Assembly (NCBI GenBank): GCA_011033025.1
Contig: WFMF01000251.1
Coordinates: 124,001-188,000, forward strand
DNA from: Beroe forskalii
Lineage: Eukaryota; Ctenophora; Nuda; Beroida; Beroidae
Direction: 5' to 3'
DNA length: 64,000 bases
The position numbers and the translations under genes were made by a program. Positions within the stretch are counted from its first letter, which is position 1. Every line of letters begins with the position of its first letter. Below the pieces are notes generated by a model. The model did no database searches and was not told where the DNA came from. It was given only the letters and a program-made list of their open reading frames with translations. This document shows positions 11,506 through 21,182 of this stretch, one piece after another.

Positions 11506-12614
11506 ATCTTACAATTAAAAAGTTGTGATTTGAGTGAAATAATATTATCTATATCATGGGCTAATACCTTGTAACCTTGATCATGATCAACGACGATAGT
11601 AAAGTTTATTTATGCACTGTAATCTTCACTGTATAAGGGGGAATTTGGAGAAGCAAAAACGGATGTTTTGATGTAATTGGGACAATTAATGATCGATGTA
11701 GTTTATGGGATCATGCAGTTTCTGGATTATATCTACTAATTATGTATTAGCTTTAACTAATAAGACGTGAATACTGAAGATACACAGAATACACAGCAAG
11801 TAAACAGCACCAAACATGACGATTGTAATGTAACACGAACATGGTGATTGATGTTAGGCGTAATTACTAATTAGGTCAATTAATGGCCGATGTTTAATTA
11901 TTGTTAAGGCTATGGGGGTTAAATTAACAAATTATGCGCACAATTTTATGTCAATGATACATAATATGTAACTATACACAGAATACACAGCAACGAAGTA
12001 GAACAGAACGTGACAATCGTAATGTAAACACAGGAATGTGCGTTGCGGGTTGCTGGCTTGATGTGATATACTGAAATTAGATGAGCTAATTAGAGGGCCT
12101 ATCCTTCATATTTGCGCGCTGAAACTTTCCGGATGTTAATTTGATACCATAAATGTTTGTTTAAGCTAATAAAACATGGGTGTTAAAAAATTTCGCCAAA
12201 CCATCAGTGCACCTTTAAGGGTTAATCCTTTTTTAGCCAAAAAGAATTATTTCAATTTAAGATATTAGGTAACATGTAAGGGCTTTCATGAATTTATTTT
12301 GTACTTATTTGGAGTTTTTGTATGCACTATTAGGTTACTCCTCAGCAAATTACTTGTTTATCTATTTGTAATTGTATCTTTATTTATGTTTTGCAGTATT
12401 CAAATTAAATTCATATGAATTCGGTTTTGGGCATTTTTAAAATTAGTATTTGACACAGAGACACTGTGTTTGCTGTGTTGTTATTTCCTTCATTGAAGCA
12501 GTTATTACCTATGCCGTATGTTAATTTCTATTAATCTATCAATATTAAATTATGTTTGAAGTGATTGATCATTGATGCAGTGAAACACAAATCTCAAAAA
12601 TGATATCAAACCCA

Positions 12615-12689
12615 CACACTATGTATACCACTAATCGACTGTCAGTTTCGAAATTAAATATTTCTTCTTCAGGATCTCCACATAGTGTA
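12615..12689 (-). ncRNA. Hammerhead-ribozyme-like motif, best copy
   Basis: Read on the minus strand the order is ACACTATGT (stem I outer), GGA, GATC (stem I inner), CTGAAGA (CUGANGA box), A, GAAAT-loop-ATTTC (stem II), GAAAC (GAAA box), ACTG-A-CAGT (stem III with minimal loop), C (cleavage nucleotide, giving GUC), GATT, an 8-nt loop containing GTGG, and ACATAGTGT (stem I outer). All three stems close without mismatch except one G-U pair. The short stem III is like the hammerheads of Penelope-like elements and retrozymes, which may act as dimers. One extra base sits between the box and stem II, so activity is unproven. It lies about 400 bp outside the Kolobok element. Confidence 0.65.
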
Positions 12690-13794
12690 CTTTAACATTC
12701 TGAGATTATGATGTGAAAACCAATGATATGATTTATAAGGTGAAACAAAATCAAAATGAATATCAAAATACCAAGTTGAACCAATGATATGAGAGAAAGT
12801 GTATATGTTATTAAAATTCAAGCCCTAAAATGTGGTGAAAACTAAACATTCAAATATATACAAAAGAATTTCAAAGAAAACAGATCTAAATGGAATTAAT
12901 AAACCCTTAGTATAAGCAAAGACTATGAATAATAAAAAAAGAGTCATAGGCACTGGATCCTAAGATCCAGTGATCGATTAGCCAAAGTTCTAAATGACTC
13001 AAGAACCCCACCTGGTCGCTCCTTATTCAGACCAAATATGGCTGAATAGTGAGCAGCTTGTTGACCCACTTCTGTTCAGCAATGTCCAAGTTTCTAGGGC
13101 TCACCTCTAGAACTAAGAACGTGTAGTTATATTGAAGGAGTCAAATGCAGATGGTGAATTTCCTGTGGGTGTTCAGCAAGGGTTCTTTCATCTGACTCCA
13201 CTGATGCCATTATCTTCATACAGATGAGACCTATGACCTGCTATTCTAGTCTGAAGCTTATTTGTAGACTTGCCCGTGCCTGTTTGTTGCAAAGTAAACA
13301 CTCAGCACAGTAAATGATATTTCTTGACTTGCAATTTCCTTCTGGGAGCTTGAATGAATTTCCTGTACATGAAGAGACCAAAGAATCGTATTGGACATCA
13401 TTGGACAACAAGTATATGGTCGACCTTTTTCCTGAACCTATTCTGAGTTATGAGGTGCAAGATTTGTACCTGTATTATCCCCTGATGAAAGTGCCAGACA
13501 CTTTCTTTTATAATATATTAAATTATTATGCGGTTAATTTATTTTTCAATGTTAATGTCTATAAAATAATATGGGCTGGAAGATCCAGTAGATTGGCCAA
13601 TAAATCATTGAAATTAGTGTTGATGTAATATCAAAATATTTTATATTTTATTTTATTTTATTTTACTTCCCTATGGTAAGAAATTTTCTCACTTCCTAGT
13701 ATTAAGGAATCTCCTCACTTCCCTTGGCCCATGGTCAGTCAGTTGCCTAAACAGTCCATTGAATGAATCTTTCCAATTTCAGGATGTGTTGAGG

Positions 13795-13888
13795 CTGCTC
13801 CTCGGAGATCCTGAAGATGATTCATAGCTTTTCATAAAGTCAATCTTAAAGTTATGATTCGAAACTGTCAGTTGATATTGTGGAGTAG
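13795..13888 (+). ncRNA. Hammerhead-ribozyme-like motif
   Basis: The order is CTGCTCC, TCGGA, GATC, CTGAAGA, T, GATTCATA with a long loop and TATGATTC (stem II, one mismatch), GAAAC, ACTG-T-CAGT, T, GAT, then GGAGTAG. The outer stem I (CTGCTCC with GGAGTAG, one G-U) and stem II differ completely in sequence from the copies at 6047 and 12615 yet still pair. It lies in opposite orientation to the 12615 copy, 1.1 kb away, so the two may bound one degraded element. Confidence 0.6.
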
Positions 13889-14099
13889 TTATTTGGCTTG
13901 AATCATAATTGTAACTTTCAATGAAAGACAGCAGTTTATTAAATATATATCTTTCCAATTTCCATTGGAAATGAATTTCCCCAGACCCCTGCTCTTAAGG
14001 TAATAACTGTTGCATGTAAGTTGAGATATTTAGTCCTGTTCACCATGCTTATCATGGTATTTTGTAAGGATGTTTTCATCCTCTATTGCTCATTATGAG

Positions 14100-15120
14100 C
14101 AGAGGCGTGCCGTGGAGGGTCTAGTCAGCATATTTGGGGTGTATTTGCTGACTGACTGAGGGGTTGGGGGGGTGGCCCCAACCATCAGAGGCTATCGCCG
14201 CAGTGAAACCTCTGGAAAATAGCTGAAAAAAGCACTCAAAAAGTGCCTAAAACAAGCCTCTTTTTACAAATTATACTATGTTTCAAAAGTTGTGTTTTTT
14301 TTCAAAATTTTAAATGCTCATAATGAAATTCATTCAAAGCATAAACAGGAACGTTAAATCATAAGATCGCGAGTACAGGGACGTAGGAATAACACTACTA
14401 CACAAGATCATTGGACACATTTACATCGGGTCACTGGATCGAGAACACTGGAACGTCACAACACAAGATTGTGGGACACAGGCACATCAGATCATTAGAT
14501 CGAGAACACTGGAACATCACAACACTAGATCATGGGACACAGGTACATCGGATCATTAGATCAAGAACACTGGAACATCAGAACACAGGTACGTCGGAAT
14601 GTCGGATCATTAGATCGAGAAAACGGGAAAAATCAACAATTAATACGTTAACTAAAAGTTATTTGTCACTTATTTGTCCGTCTTGAATTTAGAAACTCGA
14701 TACAAGAAACAAAAAATCAGTCGCAAAACATTCGAGACGAGCAAGAGTGAAATCTAAAAGACAATGTTGGAAATGGTACGTGTGAACTGCAAAACTGAAT
14801 GCGCGAACTGAAAATCGGGGTGTCAGGCACCCCCGCGCAATTAAAATACAGTAGGCACCCCGATTTCACGGCACTAGGGAGATTGCAATTTTACAGTAGT
14901 ACACGGGTGTAGAGTTTTACGCCGCGCAGCGCAACAATTGCGCGCGCTAGTTTGCGGAGAACATAAGATAGATAAATAATAAATGCGATTATTACAGGCA
15001 TTCAGCACTGACGCAAGAGCAATGATCGCGCGCGCAATCACGAAAATGATAAAAACAAATTTGATTTTCTTAATTTTGCTGCGTACATGGAGCCCTTAAC
15101 ACCTTCACGGCACGCCTCTG
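14100..15120. mobile_element. Non-autonomous hAT element
   Basis: The termini are CAGAGGCGTGCCGTG and its reverse complement (15-bp inverted repeats; CAG...GGCG ends are typical of hAT). The flanks are ATTATGAG at 14092-14099 and 15121-15128, an exact 8-bp target duplication. The 1,021-bp interior has no transposase. It contains an imperfect tandem repeat of about 60 bp at 14405-14620 (words such as GGATCATTAGATCGAGAACA) and a GC-rich block with GCGCGC motifs at 14910-15050. Confidence 0.9.
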
Positions 15121-15331
15121 ATTATGAGCATGTGTTTTTAACCTTAATTTATTTGTTTCTAACATTCAGTCACTGTTGATTTTGTTTTGGATGTTTTCAT
15201 CCATTTCTATGCATGCTTTTTAACCTGATATAGCACATTGTGCTCACAAGAAGGAGCATGTTTCCTGTAGAATTATTAATTAATTAATTAATTATCAACT
15301 CAAATTTGGCAGAAAGATTAGGAAAAAAACA

Positions 15332-15474
15332 ATATGAAATGCCATATTTGAATTGAGAAATTCTGAAACTTTTGAGAGCTTAACTTTGCTATATTGGAAC
15401 AGGCCAATAAAGCAAAGTTAAGTTCTCACAAGTTTCAGCAGTTCTCAGAAGTTTCAAATATATGGCATTCACAT
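15332..15474. repeat. Foldback (palindromic) repeat
   Basis: AATATGAAATGCCATATTTGA at the left mirrors TTTCAAATATATGGCATTC at the right. Inside, GAGAGCTTAACTTTGCT mirrors AGCAAAGTTAAGTTCTC around a short centre containing TTGG/CCAA. It could be a small MITE. No clear target duplication was seen. Confidence 0.6.
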
Positions 15475-15544
15475 TGATTTTTCATTTCAGGCTTGTAAGA
15501 ATTTATCTTACAGTCATTGGGTTTTTAAGGGCTGTTTTAGTGTT

Positions 15545-15725
15545 AATTGATGAGTAATTGATTTATTCTCTTTTGACTCAATGGTACTGGTACAAATCTA
15601 AACGATGTGGTTCTTTAATGACAATCAATTTCGTCATTCTACGACATCTTCAGGTCTCAAATTTGTATATAGTAGTGTTGATAAGTTAGTTGATAAGATA
15701 GTAGTGTTGTTAAGTTTTAAACTTA
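15545..15725 (+). repeat. Dispersed repeat copy, same family as 23965-24165, with hammerhead-like core
   Basis: It starts TTGATTTATTCTCTTTTGAC and includes ATGTGGTTCTTTAATGACAA and ATCTTCAGGTCTCAAATTTG, all shared with the copy near 24.0 kb. On the minus strand the centre reads GAC, CTGAAGA, T, GTCGT-AGA-ATGAC, GAAA, AT-TG-AT, T, GTC. This again follows hammerhead order, with a 2-bp stem III and GAC/GTC as stem I. Stem I beyond 3 bp is weak, so this is a low-confidence ribozyme call but a sound repeat-family call. Confidence 0.45.
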
Positions 15726-15799
15726 ACAACACTACTATATACTATATTTTTAAATGTATCACTATATGTTACTCAATACTCATTGTCTAAAAATCAACT

Positions 15800-17275
15800 A
15801 TGTCTGAGACAGGATGCAATGCAAAAGATGACATACTGAACTCAGTTCGACTTGAATCCCTTGCAGCAAATCAAAGATGGTTCTAAGTGCGAAGCACAAA
15901 GATGAATTGTAAGTACTGAATATGGTTATAAGATCTGATTTCTTAACATCAAGCAATCAAGTATTGTAGCAAAATTAGTAATCTTTATTTCAAAAAGTGT
16001 TAGGACCATTTCATTTCAGAAAGTATACATTTCCAGAGCTTCTAAAGCTAGTAATAAAACAAGTAATAAAACAAGTAATTTATATTTTGTAGCCATTACA
16101 CCAAAGTCTTAACATATCAATTCTTTTCAATGCTATAGCAATTATGATTCAGATTTCATTGTCAATAGGCATAGAACATAGTTAGTTGTTATGTGATGGA
16201 ATTTAGGAAAGTTAAATCACATGCTTTCTTAAACACTAATTTGTGTCAAGAGGCCTAGCTGGCTTGTTCTTGGTCCAACATATCACTCACCAGTTTGACA
16301 AGTGACATATGTTACTGAACCCAGTCTGTAGTATCACTGAAACTAGTGTTATGTGGTGTATTTCTGACACCAGTCTGTCACATCCCTGAATTCACTATTA
16401 TATGACATCATTGACTCTAATATGATATATTGCTAGCACCAGCTGGAAATATTTTTTATTGTAATCCAAATTGATGATTAAAAGATGAATTTCTTTTCCT
16501 ACCTAAATTTCTTTTCCTATGATGGTTCCCCTAACATCAGTATGATCATGTATCTGTCACATCTGTTTAATGTCCAACAGCCAATTTAAGTTTAAAAGAG
16601 ATTGAAAGATATGAAACAAAATAAAAATTATATGTATGTTTATATACTGTAGTACTTTTAGATTATATGTCATTTTCCATGAAATATCACATTTATGACG
16701 ATCTATGGAGAAGTCTCTTAGATAAATTGGACAATTATGTCATGCAAACAGGTATGTAAAACAGGCATCTGCTGGGGGGCACCCTTTTATTTAAAAAACC
16801 AAAGGGTTGGTTTGGGGATGGCCTGGATTTTCTCATTTTGGTGGTCTCAAGTCAAAGGGAAAACCCAAAGTGTAGTGCAAAAAAGAAATTTTTTAGTAAA
16901 TTTATTTGATTATTTTATTCGTCTCAACAATGAATTTTTTGTTTTGTTTTATTAGATGAAAATGACCATTATGGCCTTTAAATGTGTGTCCAAAGGGTAT
17001 TGGCTATTTGGACCCCCAAAGTGGCCAGATTGGGAAAATTTTTGAATATAAGCCTTTAAATTTTTTTGCCATCCCTTTTGGTCAAAAATTGATTGGAAAA
17101 AATTTTGGCCAAATTTGAACAACGCCCACTAGGTTTTAAATTCCCATATAAAAAAGTTCCCGAAGAGTTCCCACAGGCCAACCTATCGAACCTAAATCGT
17201 AAAGGGTAATTTCGCCACATAGCATTAAGCCAAAATGGTGAGTTTGAAACCCAAAAACGCAAAATTGTTTTAAAA
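15800..17275. other. Intergenic, running into low-quality sequence
   Basis: The region is AT-rich with no exon recognised. From about 16760 the text becomes rich in doubled and tripled bases and no longer resembles the surrounding sequence, which suggests poor base calls at a contig end before the N run. Confidence 0.45.
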
Positions 17276-17375
17276 NNNNNNNNNNNNNNNNNNNNNNNNN
17301 NNNNNNNNNNNNNNNNNNNNNNNNNNNNNNNNNNNNNNNNNNNNNNNNNNNNNNNNNNNNNNNNNNNNNNNNNNN
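17276..17375. other. Assembly gap (100 N)
   Basis: Exactly 100 N characters, the usual placeholder for a gap of unknown size. The sequence on both sides (17040-17275 and 17376-17460) is homopolymer-rich and should not be trusted. Confidence 0.99.
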
Positions 17376-17606
17376 AAAATTTTCCCCCCCAAAAATAAAA
17401 CCAAAAAAGGGAAAAAAAAAAAAAAATCAGAAATTTTTGTTTTTTTAAACCCCCAGGGGAGTACCGCTAAGGGCTTCTAAAAATATGAGTATAAAATAAT
17501 ATTCAATCATTAACCATTGACACAGCATAATTCACACCCGACACGTATAATAAACAAAAAAATGACGAAATTTAAGAAAACTGTTCAGTTTTGTGTGAAA
17601 TTTCTG

Positions 17607-18333
17607 TCAGATTTTGAAACTTGACTCTTCAAACTTGAAAAAATGAATGTTCAAACCCCGCTCAATAACACACTGTACACATACCAAAATTATGCACACA
17701 GAGAAAAAATCATGCCCCATCTTTTGAACCTCAGTCACTATGGTCCCCAAATTTGGCGATATGATTGTTCTACATAGCTCCCCCTCCTCCTTCTTCTTCT
17801 TTTTTCTCTTCTTGATGAGGAGTTTGTAGGCTGCTCGCTCCTCCAATGTCCTGTCTGGTCGGATGAAAACTGAGCTGAACTTCTCCGAATGCCGTAACTG
17901 GCTTGCAGAAGCACGTGTCTCGCGGTGCTGGCAGCACAGTCACCTTAACCAGTCGGTCTCTCTTGCTCCCAGTCTTCCCAACGCGACACACATCAGTTGC
18001 AGGTTTCATCCCAGGCTGTGAAAACTTCCCCTTATACACGATAAGTCCTCACTCCCCTCCTCAAACACTTTTGAACACCATCAAGTTCTTGTTCTGGTCT
18101 TCTTCTTGGACAGCTGACTTGACAGCGCTTTTCAACTTCTCTGTGCTGAACTGAGCAACTGATTCAGTCGACCTCACGGCATCACTGTACGTCTTGATTT
18201 CCGCTTTAACTGTCTCTGAAACGGACTCTGTCACAGCGCTCTGCACTGAAGCTAGAAGTTTGTCCTTGTGCATGATCAGGTTGTTTTGCTGAGAAATGAT
18301 CGCCTTTTGCGACTTCACTAGGTCTGATTTCAC
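17607..18333 (-). pseudogene. LINE ORF1-like remnant (coiled coil + RRM-like), frameshifted
   Basis: The protein signal passes through three frames. It starts at 18333 with a coiled-coil stretch (LVKSQKAIISQQNNLIMHKD and on), then QNKNLMVF, the start of the RNA-binding fold of L1-type ORF1 proteins. It shifts frame to VCRVGKTGSKRDRLVKVTV (about 18000), and shifts again to a segment ending MEERAAYKLLIKKRK. This order (NLMVFGL, RVGK, RPVKV, PDRTLEERAAY) is characteristic of non-LTR retrotransposon ORF1 proteins. At least two frameshifts make it a pseudogene. A related fragment is at 25106-26016. Confidence 0.75.
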
Positions 18334-18807
18334 TGTACTCAGCTCATGATCCTCAGTAGTCTCAGGCTTTTATGTTGCAGCTGGGAACAAGGCGAACGCC
18401 GACAGAAACATAAGGTGCTATGGTCTCCTGGCTCAAACTCCGGCATTTCGCTGACGTCACGTTGGTTGGAGCGTACGTAGTTCATCTCCTCATCGCCTTT
18501 CCCATCCATACACTCGCTTTATTCATCAGTTCAAGCCGATCATCTTTTCATTGTGGGGTTGTGCGGTGTGACTTGCAGCCATGGTATAGGGTAATACACA
18601 CGGCCACAATCAAGATGCAGTACAATTATCAAGCAACTGATAAGAGAGCGATTATTTCAACACGCACACTAAAATGGTATATGATTCTGACACAATTAAT
18701 CCTAATCTCATACCTAAACCTGATTACTAATTGATTGGGGGATGATACTCTCAAAATTTGTTGTTGAGTTATTTTATAATTTTTTTACATGATTCACCAA
18801 TGGTAAC

Positions 18808-20311
18808 TTAGTCTTAGTAAAATGGCCACGGTCGGTTTAATCAACCAGGCCGGTGGCAGCCATGCTGCTATAGCATGGAGACTATCCCTAATACACTAGG
18901 CTAAGGGTGTGAACTCCTGGGTGGTTTTTTAGGCCACCCGACTGCCGGGGATATCCTGGGCTGAGAGCTGCAAGTCTGTCCAGGACCTCTCTGGACCGGC
19001 AAGCTGCCAACGTCTGTGGCATCAATCAGACTGCAAAGCAAGACAAGGCTTGCTTGCAGATTAAGTCAGAGATCTGCTGAAGGTGGCTATGTACCACCTC
19101 CCTTCGTCTAGATGAGTCACTGGGAGGTCTGACCCAGCCAGACTGCGTAAATAATATTCCCATCAATTGGGATTTAACTGGGCTCAATGGGCAAAGCCCA
19201 GTTCCAGGATACTGCCTGGAACAGCAGAGAAGTAAATAGTTACTAGGTGATATTTTTGTTAGGTTTATCTTCTTAGTGAGATAGGCTCAGTTAGTTTCGA
19301 TGAAAAAGCTTCATTAGCTTGTGGATTGTTATATGAACTGGTTGGTCAGAGTTGACAGTTTTTCCAAGTTTAGGTAATTTTGAAGTGGTATATTCTCTGT
19401 AAGGAGAAGGCTGGACAGTCTTCTATGTGTAATTCTGTTTTGTCTGGACAGAATAAAGGATCTAATCTAGCAATTTCAAGATCACAGGTACTGAAAGGAT
19501 GTTAGAAGTTTCCCTGTTTTAAATAAAAGTAGGGCTGCAGTTAATCATATTTATTTCTAAGGGTCTAGATGTACAGAAATTTGTTGCTTGAAAGAGGTGG
19601 TGATGTAATGGGACTTAGCTGGTTTGAAATGCGGGTACCCAGCAGGCAGGGTGATGAAAGTGGGGGAAGATAACAAATTGAAATTTTGTTTACTAACTGG
19701 ATATTAGGGAGAGTTGGACAGTGGCTAAGTTTTATAACTAAGTTTTATATGAGGGTTGATGATGCATACTGAAGGTCACCAGTGTAGCTGCTGCTTCAGG
19801 ATGAAACAAAAATTATTCCAGCTGATGGTGCTGAAGGACCTTGGAGGGATCTGAACTTGTGAGAAGAGTATTTAGGGACCCCTTTAACAAGTTGAATGAT
19901 GAAAATCTTATCAGGGGTTTCTTGAGTGGCCTTTGAGAGTTTGAGGGAGGAAGTCATATTGTATGTTTTGTTGTCCACCCATGTTGTTATGATATACAAT
20001 ATGTAAGGTTTCTCATTCCTCTGAGGACCGCTTCAAGTTAGTGTTGCCTGAATTATAATGAATTAAGTAAAAAGATTAAAAGAATAAAGTATAGAAAGAG
20101 GGGCTAGGGTGGTAATATAATGAAAATAAAAGTAAGTATACTGTTAGGGGTTGGATAGTGAGGTTATGATACTTAGCTGGTGAGTGGTACTAGAGAGTAC
20201 CCAGCAGGTGGAAGGTGAGGATGATACCAGCCATGGGGGGGAGTGCAGTTGGCACACTTTCGGAGGGAAATACGTGAGCCCCCAACTGGAAAGAACCAGG
20301 TCCCTGCCCCG
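18808..20311. mobile_element. Retroposon-like non-coding insert with 14-bp target duplication
   Basis: TCACCAATGGTAAC occurs at 18794-18807 and again at 20312-20325, flanking 1,504 bp. There are no terminal inverted repeats, no poly-A tail and no ORF over 100 codons. A target duplication of this length without inverted repeats points to a retrotransposon or processed transcript. The left end contains a hairpin (CCATGCT...AGCATGG near 18860). The interior repeats the pattern ACTTAGCTGGT...GTACCCAGCAGG twice (about 19615 and 20168). The family is not recognised. Confidence 0.6.
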
Positions 20312-20795
20312 TCACCAATGGTAACATTTTCTTGTTCGTATGTTCATGAATTGACCATGGCCTTTTCATTCCTTATTGGGGCCAACTGCAATGGGGAGTT
20401 GTTTTGAACCACTTGGTTGATTTGTAATATTCAGGACTTATAATATATTTTTTATTTCGTACAGTAATCTGACCGTTTTTAAACTTAAATTATATTTGGG
20501 GCTTTTTTAAAATTGTGATTGTTTTTTTTTGATGCACCTCTAAATATTCAGGACTTTCTCAGAATATATTTATATTATTTCATTCTCTTCGGAGATTTTT
20601 CAAAAAAATTTTATAATTGTGTTATTTTCATTGTGATTGTTTAGTTATCCATTATCTATGTTTGGATGTTTGCACCATACATTTTTACATGGACATGGGC
20701 ATTGGGCAGGGTTTATTGGCTATTATAATGGATATTGAATGATATTTGAATAATCATTATAAATTTCTGATGCTTTCAATCTATGTATTTTACCG

Positions 20796-20940
20796 TGATG
20801 TTTCCCATAAAAGACGGTGCGGCACTCAGTGCGCCATTGATGTGCCCATTCCACCTTGGAGATTTAATGGTGGAATGGCGCGCCTTTAGTGGCGCACTCA
20901 GTGCTTGCCTGTTTTTATCATGTGGAAACACCACAGTTAC
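20796..20940. repeat. Foldback repeat
   Basis: ATGTTTCCCATAAAAG near the left mirrors TTTTTATCATGTGGAAAC at the right. Inside, GGCACTCAGTGCGCCA mirrors TGGCGCACTCAGTGC and CCATTCCACC mirrors GGTGGAATGG. It is a near-complete palindrome of about 140 bp, immediately upstream of PSME3. Confidence 0.65.
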
Positions 20941-21182
20941 AATATATGACTCTCTTCGGAGATTTTTGAAAAAAATGTGCAAGGCTTTTTTGATCTTAAA
21001 AAGATTTCTTTTTTTGATCTTAATGAAATTAAATAGTTATCTTGGATACATAAATGATAAAATGTTGATTTGCTATGGTAAATAAAATAGAAAGAAAATT
21101 AAAAGTGACTTTGGTTTTCTTTTACGCTGTCTCTTTTACAGATTTCTTCAGATGCTTTATATCAAATTTGAGGTGTTGTGAG

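Larger units (their letters stand above)
7680..12214 (-). mobile_element. Kolobok-type DNA transposon, structurally complete
   Basis: The element is 4,535 bp with perfect 17-bp terminal inverted repeats (AGGTGCACTGATGGTTT at 7680-7696 and its reverse complement at 12198-12214). It is flanked by TTAA at 7676-7679 and 12215-12218. A TTAA target duplication plus a THAP-domain DDE transposase is diagnostic of the Kolobok superfamily. Two genes read on the minus strand: the transposase (11505 to 9277) and a P2X7-C-like protein (8877 to 8197). AATGTAAACACAGG occurs near both ends (about 7846 and 12019) in the same orientation and could be a subterminal binding motif. Both genes are open and the inverted repeats match perfectly, so the copy is probably young. 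Confidence 0.93.
12219..14091. other. Non-coding stretch between two transposons
   Basis: Apart from the two ribozyme-like repeats and a 13660-13730 GGAATCTCCTCACTTCCC-type repeat, the region is AT-rich. The open frame at 13314-13628 has no recognisable domain, and I do not call it a gene. Confidence 0.4.

Noticed and set aside
13314..13628. 104-residue ORF as a gene
   Set aside because: No domain, signal peptide or splice context; AT-rich composition at its end suggests chance.
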